This document shows, in pieces, positions 45,218-56,052 of a stretch of 64,000 nt of DNA. The DNA comes from Verpa conica (taxonomy: Eukaryota; Ascomycota; Pezizomycetes; Pezizales; Morchellaceae), in NCBI GenBank assembly GCA_033030425.1, contig JAUFSD010000010.1, forward strand, positions 682,001 to 746,000, read 5' to 3'. The position numbers and the translations under genes were made by a program. Position 1 is the stretch's first letter. Every line of letters begins with the position of its first letter. The notes beneath the pieces are model-generated. The model saw only the letters and a program-made list of their open reading frames with translations. It was not told where the DNA came from and did no database searches.

Positions 45218-46029
45218 CTTAAGGAATCATGTTAAGTATTTAGCTCATTAGATAACAAGATAACCTTTATATTCAATGCCCACAAGTGCTTATTACCGTG
45301 CGCCCTCGGTCAACTAGAAGGGCATCTTATTACGGTCGTATCTGGAAATATACTTGTTGCATGGGCAGTTACTTAGATACATTCCGCTTGGTATATAATT
45401 CTTATATGAATAGAGAGTTAGAAATCCTTGCTAAGCTTCTGTGAGAGGTGCTATATTTATACCGAGCAAATGTCGCTAAGGGCTCTAAGGCGGTACCTAG
45501 GAGAAGTAGGACCAGAAAACTATAGTCGCATGATTATAACCGGGATCCTGGGTTTACATGTCCTGGTTATTCTCTATAGTGATCCTGAGTGATTGACGCC
45601 AAGAAAATCATTTCTAGAGCGAGTGATATTTCATGAGTTGCAATGACGTCAGATTGTTTCCCGCTGATCCTGATATTGAAAAAGAGGCTTTGTTTCAGTA
45701 ATTCCCTCCTCCGTTCTAAACTTCCCCCCAAATCCCATAGACAGTAATATGCAGAAGAAGAAAAACCATATGCAGTAATTTACTCTTTAGAAAAGAAAAG
45801 AGAATTATTGATAACGCCGACGCACTGTCTAGACCCATAAGGAAAGAAAAAGGAGGAGAGATGTTGTAAAGACAAACAGATGAACACCCAGCGATATAGC
45901 ATGATCTACCCTCCACATACACACAAGCCTATCAAACACATGAACCTCGTCCGTAGAAATTATCGGACTTGCCCACTCACCCAGACCTTCTTTTCTTTCT
46001 TTCTCCTTTCCCTTAATCCATTACTACAC
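45218..46029. other. intergenic between convergent STAND gene and TIM23
   Basis: No gene is supported. It contains the 3' sides of two convergent genes and one copy of the CGAGTGATN5ATGA motif at 45620-45636, preceded by TCTAGAG. Confidence 0.6.
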
Positions 46030-46722
46030 TCACAATAGCGCTTTACTACCCACACTCCACGCCCCTGCCGCAGCACCTACCATGACTGCACTCCATCCCA
46101 TAGGTTTCAGCCCCCTCGTACTCTTAAAAATCGCACCGCTGATGACTCCTGCAGCAACACTATTCGCCGTATCGTGCTTCCCCCTGATATTCCCAATCGT
46201 CGAATTAATTCCATTATACACGAGAGCCAACACCCCCCCAGAGTTTCCCAAGAAGGGACCCCGCCGGGTCATTCCGTTGAGGACATAATTTAGCTTCAAC
46301 CTCGGCTGAGCAGTCACAGGTGCCTTCTTGAGGCCCTCTGTCAGACCCCACATTCCACCTGCGGAGAGTCCGACAAGGTACACACTCCCTGTGCCATAGC
46401 AGAGATCATCGGACCATCCGCGTGACGGAAGTGCGGTCTGGGAACCGGCGAGGGATGAGAGTGCGGTTTCGTCAAGGTCGAGGTATGACAATGTTGATGA
46501 GAGACCGGCTAGAGGGTGTAGTATAGATGGGTCGAGAGTTGCAGAGCCGAGGAAAGAGTTGACATCACTGGAGGAGCTGGGGTCGAATGCGGGTGTGGCG
46601 TGGGAGGTGAAGGATGTTGTGGGTGCACTATCGCCGGAGTCGGCGGGTGCGTCGTGAGCATGGGTTAGGGTGGGGGTAGAGGTGGATTTACGGCCAGTTA
46701 GAGCGTCCCAGATTGAAGCCAT
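46030..46722 (-). CDS. TIM23: mitochondrial import inner membrane translocase subunit Tim23
   Basis: The channel-forming core of the TIM23 complex, which moves presequence proteins across or into the inner mitochondrial membrane. The 230-residue single-exon protein matches the usual length. A hydrophilic Ser/Thr-rich N-terminus (1-100, the intermembrane-space receptor part) includes LAGLSSTLSYLDLDE. Four hydrophobic segments of the Tim17/22/23 fold follow, with RGWSDDLCYGTGSVYLVGL (101-119), KLNYVLNGMTRRGPFLGNSG (143-162) and the PRAT-type motif GNIRGKHDTANSVAAGVISG (177-196). The start codon faces that of TRM732 across 249 bp. Confidence 0.97.
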   Translation of the reverse strand: MASIWDALTGRKSTSTPTLTHAHDAPADSGDSAPTTSFTSHATPAFDPSSSSDVNSFLGSATLDPSILHPLAGLSSTLSYLDLDETALSSLAGSQTALPSRGWSDDLCYGTGSVYLVGLSAGGMWGLTEGLKKAPVTAQPRLKLNYVLNGMTRRGPFLGNSGGVLALVYNGINSTIGNIRGKHDTANSVAAGVISGAIFKSTRGLKPMGWSAVMVGAAAGAWSVGSKALL

Positions 46723-46971
46723 TGTGAATATGGGGAGGGTGTTTTGGGGATTGATTAAGATGGTGATGATGTACTGTGGCGGGTTTTGATAAGACTTCGG
46801 GGGCTATCAGGATATCACGATGGAAAAAAAAACCTTCACTCGGAACTTTCCAAGGAATGAGGCTCTGCGGGGAGGGGTTACCCGGCTGGCTGTGTTACCC
46901 GGTCTGTCTCATGCAAGCCCCACCAAAGAAATCGGTGGACCCCTCTACTACACAGTGAAACTATCGACAGG
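46723..46971. promoter_or_regulatory. bidirectional promoter of TIM23 and TRM732-like gene
   Basis: The two divergent start codons are 249 bp apart, so this interval must hold both core promoters or most of them. No clear TATA box or named factor site was recognised. Confidence 0.6.
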
Positions 46972-49900
46972 ATGGCAATTGTAAAGGGTCATCAGACTCT
47001 GAGCGAGCTGACGGAGAAGTGTGTAGATGTTCCATTGAGGGAGGACTTTCTGAAGCAGGTGCGGGTTATCCTCATCCAGAGGTCGAAGCCTGGGGTAGCT
47101 GAGGATACCAGTGGGCAGTATGTAATTCTTTATTGCAGTCATGTCTAGGGATGTACTGACAATTGGCAACAGAGAAAACCTCACATCTCTGTTCACTTCA
47201 ATACTCAAAACTGCACAAATTCCAACTCTAAGCCAACCTCACCGTGCTCTCAGCTGCGATGTAATCTCAACCTGGCTCATCCGGTCGGCCTCAAGTCCAC
47301 TTCTCAAGACCCCTCTCGAGGACTCAATATGGACACCCCTCGTAACCATAGTCCTAACACACTTTGACGATGCCCAGTCCTCGCTGTCAAAGGCACTTAA
47401 AGATCTTCTTGGGAATATCCTTACTTCACACCCAGAATTCTCTCAGGAAAAGACTACAACTTCGTCATTTACACAAACACTTGCGCTTCAGCTCTTGAAT
47501 GCAATCCACAATACTGCCGGGAAGAAGGTTGGCTATTATATTCTTGAGACACTAGTCAAGAAACGTCTTCTATCTGCCTCCTATATCCTCACTACCTTCG
47601 CTTCCCTCTCACCGTCTCAGGGCTCACTCGTAACAGCCCTTCTCTCAAATCTCCAAGACCGTACTCTCTCTCCGTCTATTGGGAAGGCACTTGTCAACCT
47701 GCTATCCGCGTACCGAATAGAATTGGAAGATGATAGTTCATGGATGCAACTTTGGAACGAACCACTGAAGGAGGCCTTGAGAAGTGAAATCCTGAGGGCG
47801 AATGTTCAGATATATGTACTACCAGGGCTATTCAAGCTATCCCCACCAGGATTCAAGAGCTTTATTGACGGGCAAGGATTAGCACGATATAGCGGGCTAC
47901 AGGAGGAGCAGAATGTTGTGATTATGCAAGTAGAAGGAGAGAATACAGATGGAGAAGAACTCATGAGCCTACTATGCTGTCTCAAGGTCGGAAAAGACCT
48001 AGGATACATAACAGAGGAGGACGGGAAGAAACATGATAGAGAAACTAAGCGTATATACACCACTCTAATAAACTACAAATACACAACTGATCACTCGTAG
48101 AACCTGCACAACTCCCCATATCGATTCCTTCAACCTTCATAACCCCTCTCCTCGCCCACCCACACCCCCATATCCGTCTCGCAGCACTCACCCTCCTCAC
48201 TCATACCCCCGCCGCTACACACCCGCTCCCAACATCCTCCCTCGCAGCACTTAAAACGTACCTACCCCCGCTACACACCGAAACAGATGCCGAGGCCCGT
48301 AACCTCGTCATCCAGTCCATTCGCGGCCTTATCGAACGCCTTGGATCCTCCTCCTACGCACTAGAGAAAGACCTCCTCAACACACAAAAGAAACACCAAC
48401 TCTCCAAGAACAGCGCCACAACCCATAAAGACCCCAAGCTCCAAGAACTAACCCAAAAAATAAACGAAGTAAAATCATTCATAATCTGGTACCTTAACTT
48501 CCTCCAAACCCAACTCCAACCCAGCGCAAACTACCAACGTGTCACCACGGCGCTCCGAATCCTCACAGTCCTCATCCGAAGCGGCATCGACACAACCCTA
48601 ACCCCCTATCTCCCCACCGATGCTAAGAAGAAGGGACTACTAAACTGGCCGGTTAGCTTCGCTGGTGCCGTGAAGGTATTTACGCCGAGTATGAGAAGGG
48701 TGTTATTGGATGCAATTTTTAATCCGTTTGATGATGTGCGAGTGATGGCTTCTGAGGTTCTGCGATTTTCTGGTGATTGTGGGGTGGGCGGTGTGGAGGG
48801 GCTGCTGGAGAGGGGGTTGAGGGGTATGAATGTTTCTGGGAGAGCAAGGGATGCCGACGGTGTGGCGTTGGTCCTTGAGTTGTGGTTTGAAGCTGTGGGA
48901 AGGGGGGCGGTGTTTCCGGGGGTGGAGGTGAGTTCTGGGGGGTTTGGTGTGGTGGATTGGACGCTGGGGATGCTGGAGTCGTATCTAGATGTTGCGAGGG
49001 TGGATTTTCAACGTGCAGTGAGGGAAAGGCCTGTACATGGGTTGTTGTCGGGGTTGCGGCTGATGTTTGTGAGGGAGGGTGTTTATAGTGGGGTGGAGAA
49101 AGAAGTGATAAGGGGGCTGGTGGAGAGGGTTTTTAGGGTGTGTGCAGAGGTTTGGGATATTACGAAGGGGGTGCTGTGTGATGAGAGCCCCGAGGGGTAT
49201 ATGCCGATTGAAGAAGAGGAAGATGAGGACTTGAATACACAGACAGTTATGAGTTATTCGTGGAGGGGGGTTAAGGAGTCTAGGTATGGGTTCTTTGGAT
49301 TTGCGTCATGGAATATCACTAATGTTATACTTGGAAGGATAGTTCATTACTAGGAACGATATTAACCCATGCACCTTATTCGACAACAAACTCAATATTG
49401 ACACAAAAGGACTTTGAAGCCAGTGGAGAGCTACTTCTAGCCCAGCTTTCCAATATCCGTCATCGTGGCGCTTTCTCTGCCGTTTCCCCATCCTTCATCT
49501 CGCTTTGTACAGTTTGCTTCAAATCCACAGATCCAGTACTACAACAGCTACCACAGAAATGGTTGGAGGATAACCTAGGCCTCATACTCTCAAAATCTAA
49601 TGCAATTACTCGGCGCTCCGCCGGCCTTCCCTACCTCATAATCGGCATCCTAATCTCCGAGACCACCCCCTCCCGCCCCCTTCTCCACTCAACCTTCACA
49701 CGCCTCACCTCCATCGCCACAATCCCCACCCCAACTACCAAAGACGGCGAGAAAATGGACCTGCCCCAAGTCCACGCACTAAACTGTATGAAATTTCTCT
49801 TCACTGACTCTCGCCTTTCTGGCGCAGTAGGCCAATATGTAGGCACTGGTCTTGAGCTCGCCGTAAACTGTTTTGGCAGTGAGATTTGGGCTATCCGGAA

Positions 49901-51972
49901 CTGCGGAATCATGATGTTTACTACACTACTCAATAGGTTATTTGGCACGAGGAGAAGCAGGAATGACTACGTATATATGCAGTCCACATTCGATACTCGT
50001 GGGTTCTTCTCACGATATCCCAGTGTGAGGGGTGTGCTTCTTGGGAATTTGAGGGAGAAGGTTGGTGCGTTAGAGGGTGGGGTAGGCGGCGTGGAGATGG
50101 TATATCCTGCATTGTCTCTCATTGCGAGGTTGGACTATGCCGAGGGGTATGAGGAGATGGAAGAGTTTGAAGGGTTGGTGGGGGAGTGTATGGGTAGTCG
50201 TATATGGAAAGTGAGGGAGATGGCCGCGAAGGCTTATGCGACGCTTGTAGGGGGTGAAAAGTGGGCGTGGGTTGTAGAGAGGCTTTTAGTGGCGACTGTA
50301 GGGGTGGGTCAGAACAGAGTCCATGGAGGGTTGTGCGCTGTGAGGGTGTTGCTAGAAAGAAAGGTTAGGAAGGGAGATAGTGAGTTTCTATCGGGGTTAT
50401 ATTATGGACAGGAAACTGACAATAAGGTAGATCTCTCGAGTGTTTGGAGAGCGCTTGGGGGTGCCTTTGATGCATTGGTGAGAAATAATAGGTGTGCGGT
50501 AACAAAAGCTGCTTATCTCCAGATTCTCACCGAGCATGCTATCTCTACTGGTTTACTTGAGTCGAGTGATGGTATGTGAAGTATCTATCTTTATACTTCC
50601 CTACTAACCCCCTAAAGTAGCGTCTTCAACTCTCCAGGAGAAAATATCGAGCTATTGCAACACAAGTGCTGAGGCTCTCTCCGAAATCACACACGCTTCC
50701 ATTGTAGGGCGTTCGTTATTTAAGGAGCAACTTGCATCTTTCATGGTTTCCAAAGCACTTAAATACTCCACCGGCAACCGTATCCAAGAGGTCATCACAC
50801 TGTTAGATGGGCCGGATGAAGAGGCTGCTTTAGCTATTGCAAGCATATTACTTGAATCCTCCCAGCGGCTAGAATTAACACCCAAAGAAGCTACATCTCT
50901 AGACTCAACCCTCTGGTCTATTATTACAGACCACGAATGGGACCAGCTCCGCGTCGTCGCACTAAAGCTCATCTACCGCTATGGTACCAGTGAGACCGAC
51001 CTCGAAAAACGATGGAGAGCCATAATGGACCTCGTCCAAGCGCCACCTACAGAACCCTGCAAAGACGCTGCACTAGCAACCCTAGGAGTAGTTACTGAGA
51101 AAGTATGGTCCCACTTCCAAGTCCTCGAAGGCGGTGAGATATGGGCCGTCTGGTGCCTTGAGCAACTAGTCGGCGAAGTGAAAACTGCAGCCCACGAAGA
51201 CCAACCTTACCCCTCTCGGGAATCCGCATTGAGTGCTTTGAAAGCACTTACTCCAATACTATCATTCAAGAGAATATGGGACTGGAAGTCAGAAAAGGAA
51301 AAGTTAAGAGGTGTTTACTTTGTCCTCTATGATATGCTGAACGACGACGACGAGGATATTCGTGATGGAGCAGCGAAGATCTCGTGTAGTATACTCCCTG
51401 GCGAGACTGCTATGTCGTATACACCGCTACGAGCAGGCTATGTGCTCGCGTCAGAAATGGCCATTGTATTTAATAAGAGCAAGACTTTCTTTGATGATGT
51501 GGCTGATCGATTGAGATCTGGGGCTGAAGATGTTTCAGTTGCGCTTGAGAGGGTGTTGGAAGCAGATACAATTCTTTTTGCGCGCGAGAAGCAGAATTTG
51601 TTTGTTGATGCTGTTCTTGAAACCGAGCAGTGGGGTAGTATACTCTCGTCAATTGATGTTGATGAGCTAGACGAGGAGGTGAATGGGTTTGTTTTTTGGG
51701 TTATTGCGGGGCTTGTGGCGTTGGGTATGAAAGTAAAGGAATTAGGAGTGGAGGGTGCGTTGGGGTGGATGTGTGATGAGGATGTTTTTGCATTGGGTAC
51801 AAAAGTTATTGAAAGTTTGAGGGTGGTAGTGTGTTGGAATGGGAAGGGAGAGATTAGAGATGCTCTATGGGAGAGAGTGGTCACTGTGGGGAAGGAGCTT
51901 TTGGGGGAGCTGGGGAGGGTGGGCGGTCATGAGTTGTGGGTAGGGAAACTGGAACTCTTGGTTGGGGCTTAG
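46972..51972 (+). CDS. TRM732: TRM732/THADA-like tRNA 2'-O-methylation subunit (DUF2428)
   Basis: The partner of Trm7 that directs 2'-O-methylation of nucleotide 32 in the tRNA anticodon loop. Five exons, 46972-47117, 47173-48050, 48101-49283, 49343-50571 and 50621-51972, join in phase to 1595 residues, close to the yeast and fungal length. The protein is a HEAT/armadillo-like helical scaffold. The DUF2428 core is recognisable from SYSWRGVKESSSLLGTILTH (about 730-749) through RRSAGLPYLIIGIL (826 on) to WAIRNCGIMMFTTLLNRLFG (918-937), the family signature. Introns are 49-59 nt with GTATGT-like donors and TACTAAC or TACTGAC branch sites. At the 49284 intron the acceptor at 49342, not the later AG, gives the conserved SSLLGT. 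It converges on the SDR gene. Confidence 0.92.
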
Positions 51973-52135
51973 AATGATACTTTAGAGATAGATTATAGAT
52001 CTAGGGTAATAAAAAAAGTCCGAGTTGTGGATAAAAAATAATCTAGTTGGCCTGGTGGAACAAATCATGGGATAAGGCTTGAAGTCCTCAATTCTTACTA
52101 AACCCAGGCTTAGCTATAAACTACAGTACAGTAAC

Positions 52136-53113
52136 CTAGTTTTTCTCCATAAACTCTTTATGCTTCTCCCCCCACTCGCCTCCCCTCCACCTACTTAGCG
52201 CAGGTCTCCCCTCAATCACATCTCCAACAGCCCATGCAATCCTCTTCTTGTCCATCTCCTCTGTAACATCATTGTCTGGGCAAATGACATAAAATTCGCC
52301 CTTCTCCATCTTATTTGCGAGTCTCTCCGCAACCTGATCAGCAGTCCACGCACCAGCCGGCTTCTCAACACCCTTTCCACTACCAGTCATACCAGTGTAA
52401 GTCCACCCGGGCACAAGCAGGTGAACTGAGATTGGTGAATCTTTAAGGTCGAAAGCGAGGTGCTCAGTGAGAGTCTTTACAGCGGACTTTGAGGCGTTGT
52501 AACCGGGATTAGAGGGAGGGTTAGTGATTCCTTGCTTACCTAGAGCAGGGAGTAGGCGGTTAGTAATGTTTGTGAAGCGCTTAAAGGGCCAACTCACTCC
52601 CGAGGATAACGATAGAGCTAGGAGTAGAGTTCTTCTTTAGTACTGGCAAGAACTCCGAAATCCCATTAAGGACGCCAAAGATATTTGTGTTGAATAACTG
52701 CCCCACCCTCCTCAATTAGCACCACCACAACCACTAACAGTCCACACAATCAATTCCTAGATATATAGTTAGTTACTTACATTTTTGAAACTCTCCACAT
52801 CCTCCCAATTCGTCTTTGGTCCAACCCCTGCGTTCAATACCAAAAAGTCAACTTTTCCACCAAACTTTCCGTCTATCTTCTCTTTGACATTCTTCCACGC
52901 GCCCTTATCCCCAACATCCATCACCACCGTCTCCAAGTTCTCTTTGGGAACACCCAGACTCTTCCCAGCCTCCTCGAGGAGCGGGCCGTTGATGTCGGTT
53001 AGTACAAGTTTCAAGTTGTGGCTCGCGCATACGCGGGCAATTGCTAACCCGATACCGGAGGCGGCACCGGTGATGAGAGCGATGTTTGAAGCGGCGAATA
53101 CGGGGTGTGGCAT
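52136..53113 (-). CDS. short-chain dehydrogenase/reductase
   Basis: An NAD(P)-dependent oxidoreductase of the classical SDR family. Three exons, 53113-52781, 52697-52598 and 52539-52136, give 278 residues. Visible motifs are TGAASGIG (15-22, cofactor binding), LNAGVG (NAG at 94-96), FNTNIFGV (113-120), catalytic Ser145 in ILGSKQG, and the YxxxK pair Y158/K162 in YNASK. Asp40 after the second strand (LVLTD) suggests NAD(H) preference, an inference. The C-terminus includes a PGWTYTGMTG loop near the substrate side. The substrate is unknown. Introns are 83 and 58 nt with consensus ends. It lies 163 bp from the convergent TRM732 stop. Confidence 0.93.
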
Positions 53114-53689
53114 TGTTTAGGATTTAGGTCTTTTCTTTTGATGGTCTGCTGAATTGGTTGCTGAGATGAGGAAGGATTTTATATCCTACTGTGTGGGGTT
53201 TGGATTCCTTACTAATTCGTAATTCCTCCGCGCTATCGCCGTTACCTCCGTACTTCTGTGGGATAGGAAGTGAAAACGAGTGAGTTTTGGTGATTGATTA
53301 TTAATATTTCTTTTCTTTTCTTGGCCTTCGATCTGCATGTTTCTGTGTGGAGATCTTTATATTTACCGAGTGATGTAGTGTGATACGGCTTTAAGCTACT
53401 AAAGGAAATAAATCATACATAAACCCGATCATATTTTATAATCAATAAAGATCAAAATACATAAACCCGGCCATTTTATGATCAGCGAATGATTACAAAA
53501 GTCTTTTATCGATATCTCGAACCCGAGAATATCCACCCCAAATATCGCTCCAAAGTTCCAAAAAATACAGAAAACAGCGCTTTTGAAACTCCCCAATATA
53601 GTCATCTCCAATATCCACGTTCATCAACACTTAGGACGCAAGAATATCAGATAAGAAAAACGAACGTAGAAACACCTACAGTATAGGTC
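53114..53689. other. intergenic between SDR and kinase-ankyrin gene
   Basis: No gene. It holds the SDR promoter and the 3' side of the kinase-ankyrin gene. A near copy of the recurrent motif (CGAGTGATN5GTGA) lies at 53367-53383, and an inexact repeat (ATAAACCCG..CAT) occurs twice near 53,420 and 53,460. Confidence 0.55.
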
Positions 53690-56052
53690 TCAACCACGGA
53701 AAAGTCGAGCGCGTACTGTACTAATCCCCAATCGCTTGCTTAGAAACTTCATGACGTCTTGATGGTTGAATTTGACGGCATAGTTCAACGGAGTGTGTCC
53801 AGAAAGACTCTTGGCTCTGATAGGAGCACCGTATTCGACAAGTAACTTCACAACCTCCAGACGCCCCCTGGCAGCCGCACCGTGTAATGGGGTATCCCCA
53901 TAATTGTCGGTTCTGGTAATCTCATGTTTATCATCGTCTAGTATCATCTTAACCACCTCCACATGTCCTTCACAGGCTGCCATGTAGAGTGCCGTGCTTC
54001 CCCAGTCGTTCCTCTTCGCTATTACCAGGCCCTTATCAAGCAATATTCTAACCACACCTGCATACCCCTTCCGCGCAGCTCTGTGTAGCAATGACCTTCC
54101 AGTCACTGTATTTGGATCACCTTCCACAAAAGCATCTGCCCCACCACTTAATAGGAGTTTCACGATATTCTCGTTTCCTTTTTCGACAGCTATGTGTAGT
54201 GGTGTATTCTTACTCGAGTCTATTGCTGCGAGGTCTGCACCACTCTCCATAAGCATTTTTGCCAGCTCTTCATTCTCCGCCTTGACGGCCATGTGCAGTA
54301 ATGTTGTACTATCATCGCGTTGCCTTGTATTCACGTTCTCTTGGCCTGCTTCGAGTATCATTCTTGTAGCTATCAGGTCTTGGTGTCTAACTGCGCAATA
54401 TAGAGTGTCGCAATTATGCATTACCCCTCCTACTGAATCTACTGGAGATACTGCCGATTCAAGGGTCGAGCTTCTGCGAATCGATACCGGACGCATTCCT
54501 GGGTTCATGTCTTGTTCATTCCCTGTCAAGCGAATTAGTCTGGCCCCAAAATATATGGGGGGGTATAGTCTTACCTGGCTGTAGGTTTGAAATCCTAGCC
54601 AACCTACTCTCATCTGTGAACCTTGACCAATGCTCGACTACTTCCGTAGCTATTGCTTTTTCATCATCGGTAACTTCCGTTATATCTGATGCCTCCTCGC
54701 CAGAAATATTTATTTCGGGTTTTAGGACCGCTTGTTTGCTAGGGGTGGCTATCTCGGGCCCTGGAGTTCCGTGTTCGCTAGGGATGGTTATTTCGGTTTT
54801 TATAGTCCCCTGTTCGCTAGGGACGGTCATCTCGGTCTCCAGGGCTACTGTTTCGATAGGATAGTACACCGTTTCAGTGTGCGAGGCTGCTTTTTCTTTT
54901 GATACGATTGCTCCTTATTAACCGAATACGAGATATATAACATGGGTTTATACAAACCATTTGGCGTACACACCCCTAGCTGAGGGTCTTCGGCAACTGA
55001 TGTCTTTCCCCCCAACATCTTCTCCCAGATAGTTTCTTCACCCTTCTCGAATACAAGCCACGGGTCTTTAAGAGCATGTTCCGCAGTTGGCCTATCATCG
55101 GGATGTGGCATCATCAAACCGTTAATAAACTTAATTGCTTCCAAAGACGCACCCCTTTCAGTAAGTTTTGCTTTAGGGAATGGAACTCGTGCCTGGACAT
55201 AATCCAGAAGCCTCGGTGTGCCACTCATCGGAAATGGCGGCTCCTTCGTCATCATGGTATGAATCAGGCACCCTAGGGACCAGATATCGACAGCGTTTGT
55301 ATATGCCGAGGAATCAAGAGATAAATATCCCTGAACTTCTGGTGCCATATAGGTTGGTGTCCCTGCTCCCGTGCGTAATTCTGTGCCATCTCCAGTCTGC
55401 TTCGAAATGCCAAAGTCGGCGATCTTGACTGTGAGAGGCATCCATTTAGCAATCAAAATATTCTGTATCAATATTTAGTCTTCGTGTTCAGGCCAGTTTG
55501 AGTAGAGAAGTCTAACCTGTGGCTTGAGGTCACGGTGGGCGAACTTATGTTTATGCATGATGTTCAGACCCTCTAGTAGCTGTGTTGCGACAGCCTTCGA
55601 ATCGATTTCAGTTATTTTCTCTTCACTGATAAAACTTGCTAGATCACCGCACGGGACATATTCCATAGCGAGATAAATGTTGTCGCGGTTCTCGAACCAT
55701 CCCAAAAACTCCACAAAATATTGAGGATACTACATCAACAAATACACCACGTCAGCATTATTCAAAAAAACTTAACATAAATACATACCGCTTTGAGTGT
55801 TGTTAATGCCAAAAGTTCTCTCTCGCCCATATGGATATTGTTCTTCCCAGACATTTTTTTCACTGCTCTAAGCATGCCATTACTATGCTCTTCCAGCCAG
55901 ACCTCCCCGAATGTCCCCCTTCCAAGAGTTTTTCCCCGGGTCCATTTCTCTGTTGTTGTTCCGAGATCGCCAGTAGTGATATGCTCGGAATAGCCATCGT
56001 AGAGCGTAGTATTGAGCTTGTACTGATCGAACTTTACCAAAGTAGACGTCAT
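53690..56052 (-). CDS. protein kinase fused to ankyrin repeats
   Basis: A predicted Ser/Thr kinase with a C-terminal ankyrin array. Exons 56052-55789, 55729-55517, 55462-54958, 54886-54575 and 54522-53690 give 708 residues. Kinase motifs are complete: GRGTFGEV (44-51), Lys65 in RAVKK, HRDLKP (Asp155), DFG (175-177) and APE (199-201), so it should be active. A linker follows with about four degenerate units of the type EITIPSEHGTPGP, then about six ankyrin repeats (roughly 470-700). The intron 54887-54957 is the least certain junction: donor GTTTGT, acceptor CAG, chosen because it keeps phase. An upstream codon often taken as the start (56058) is TTG, so I use the ATG at 56052. Substrate and partners are unknown; ankyrin arrays usually bind proteins. 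Confidence 0.87.
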
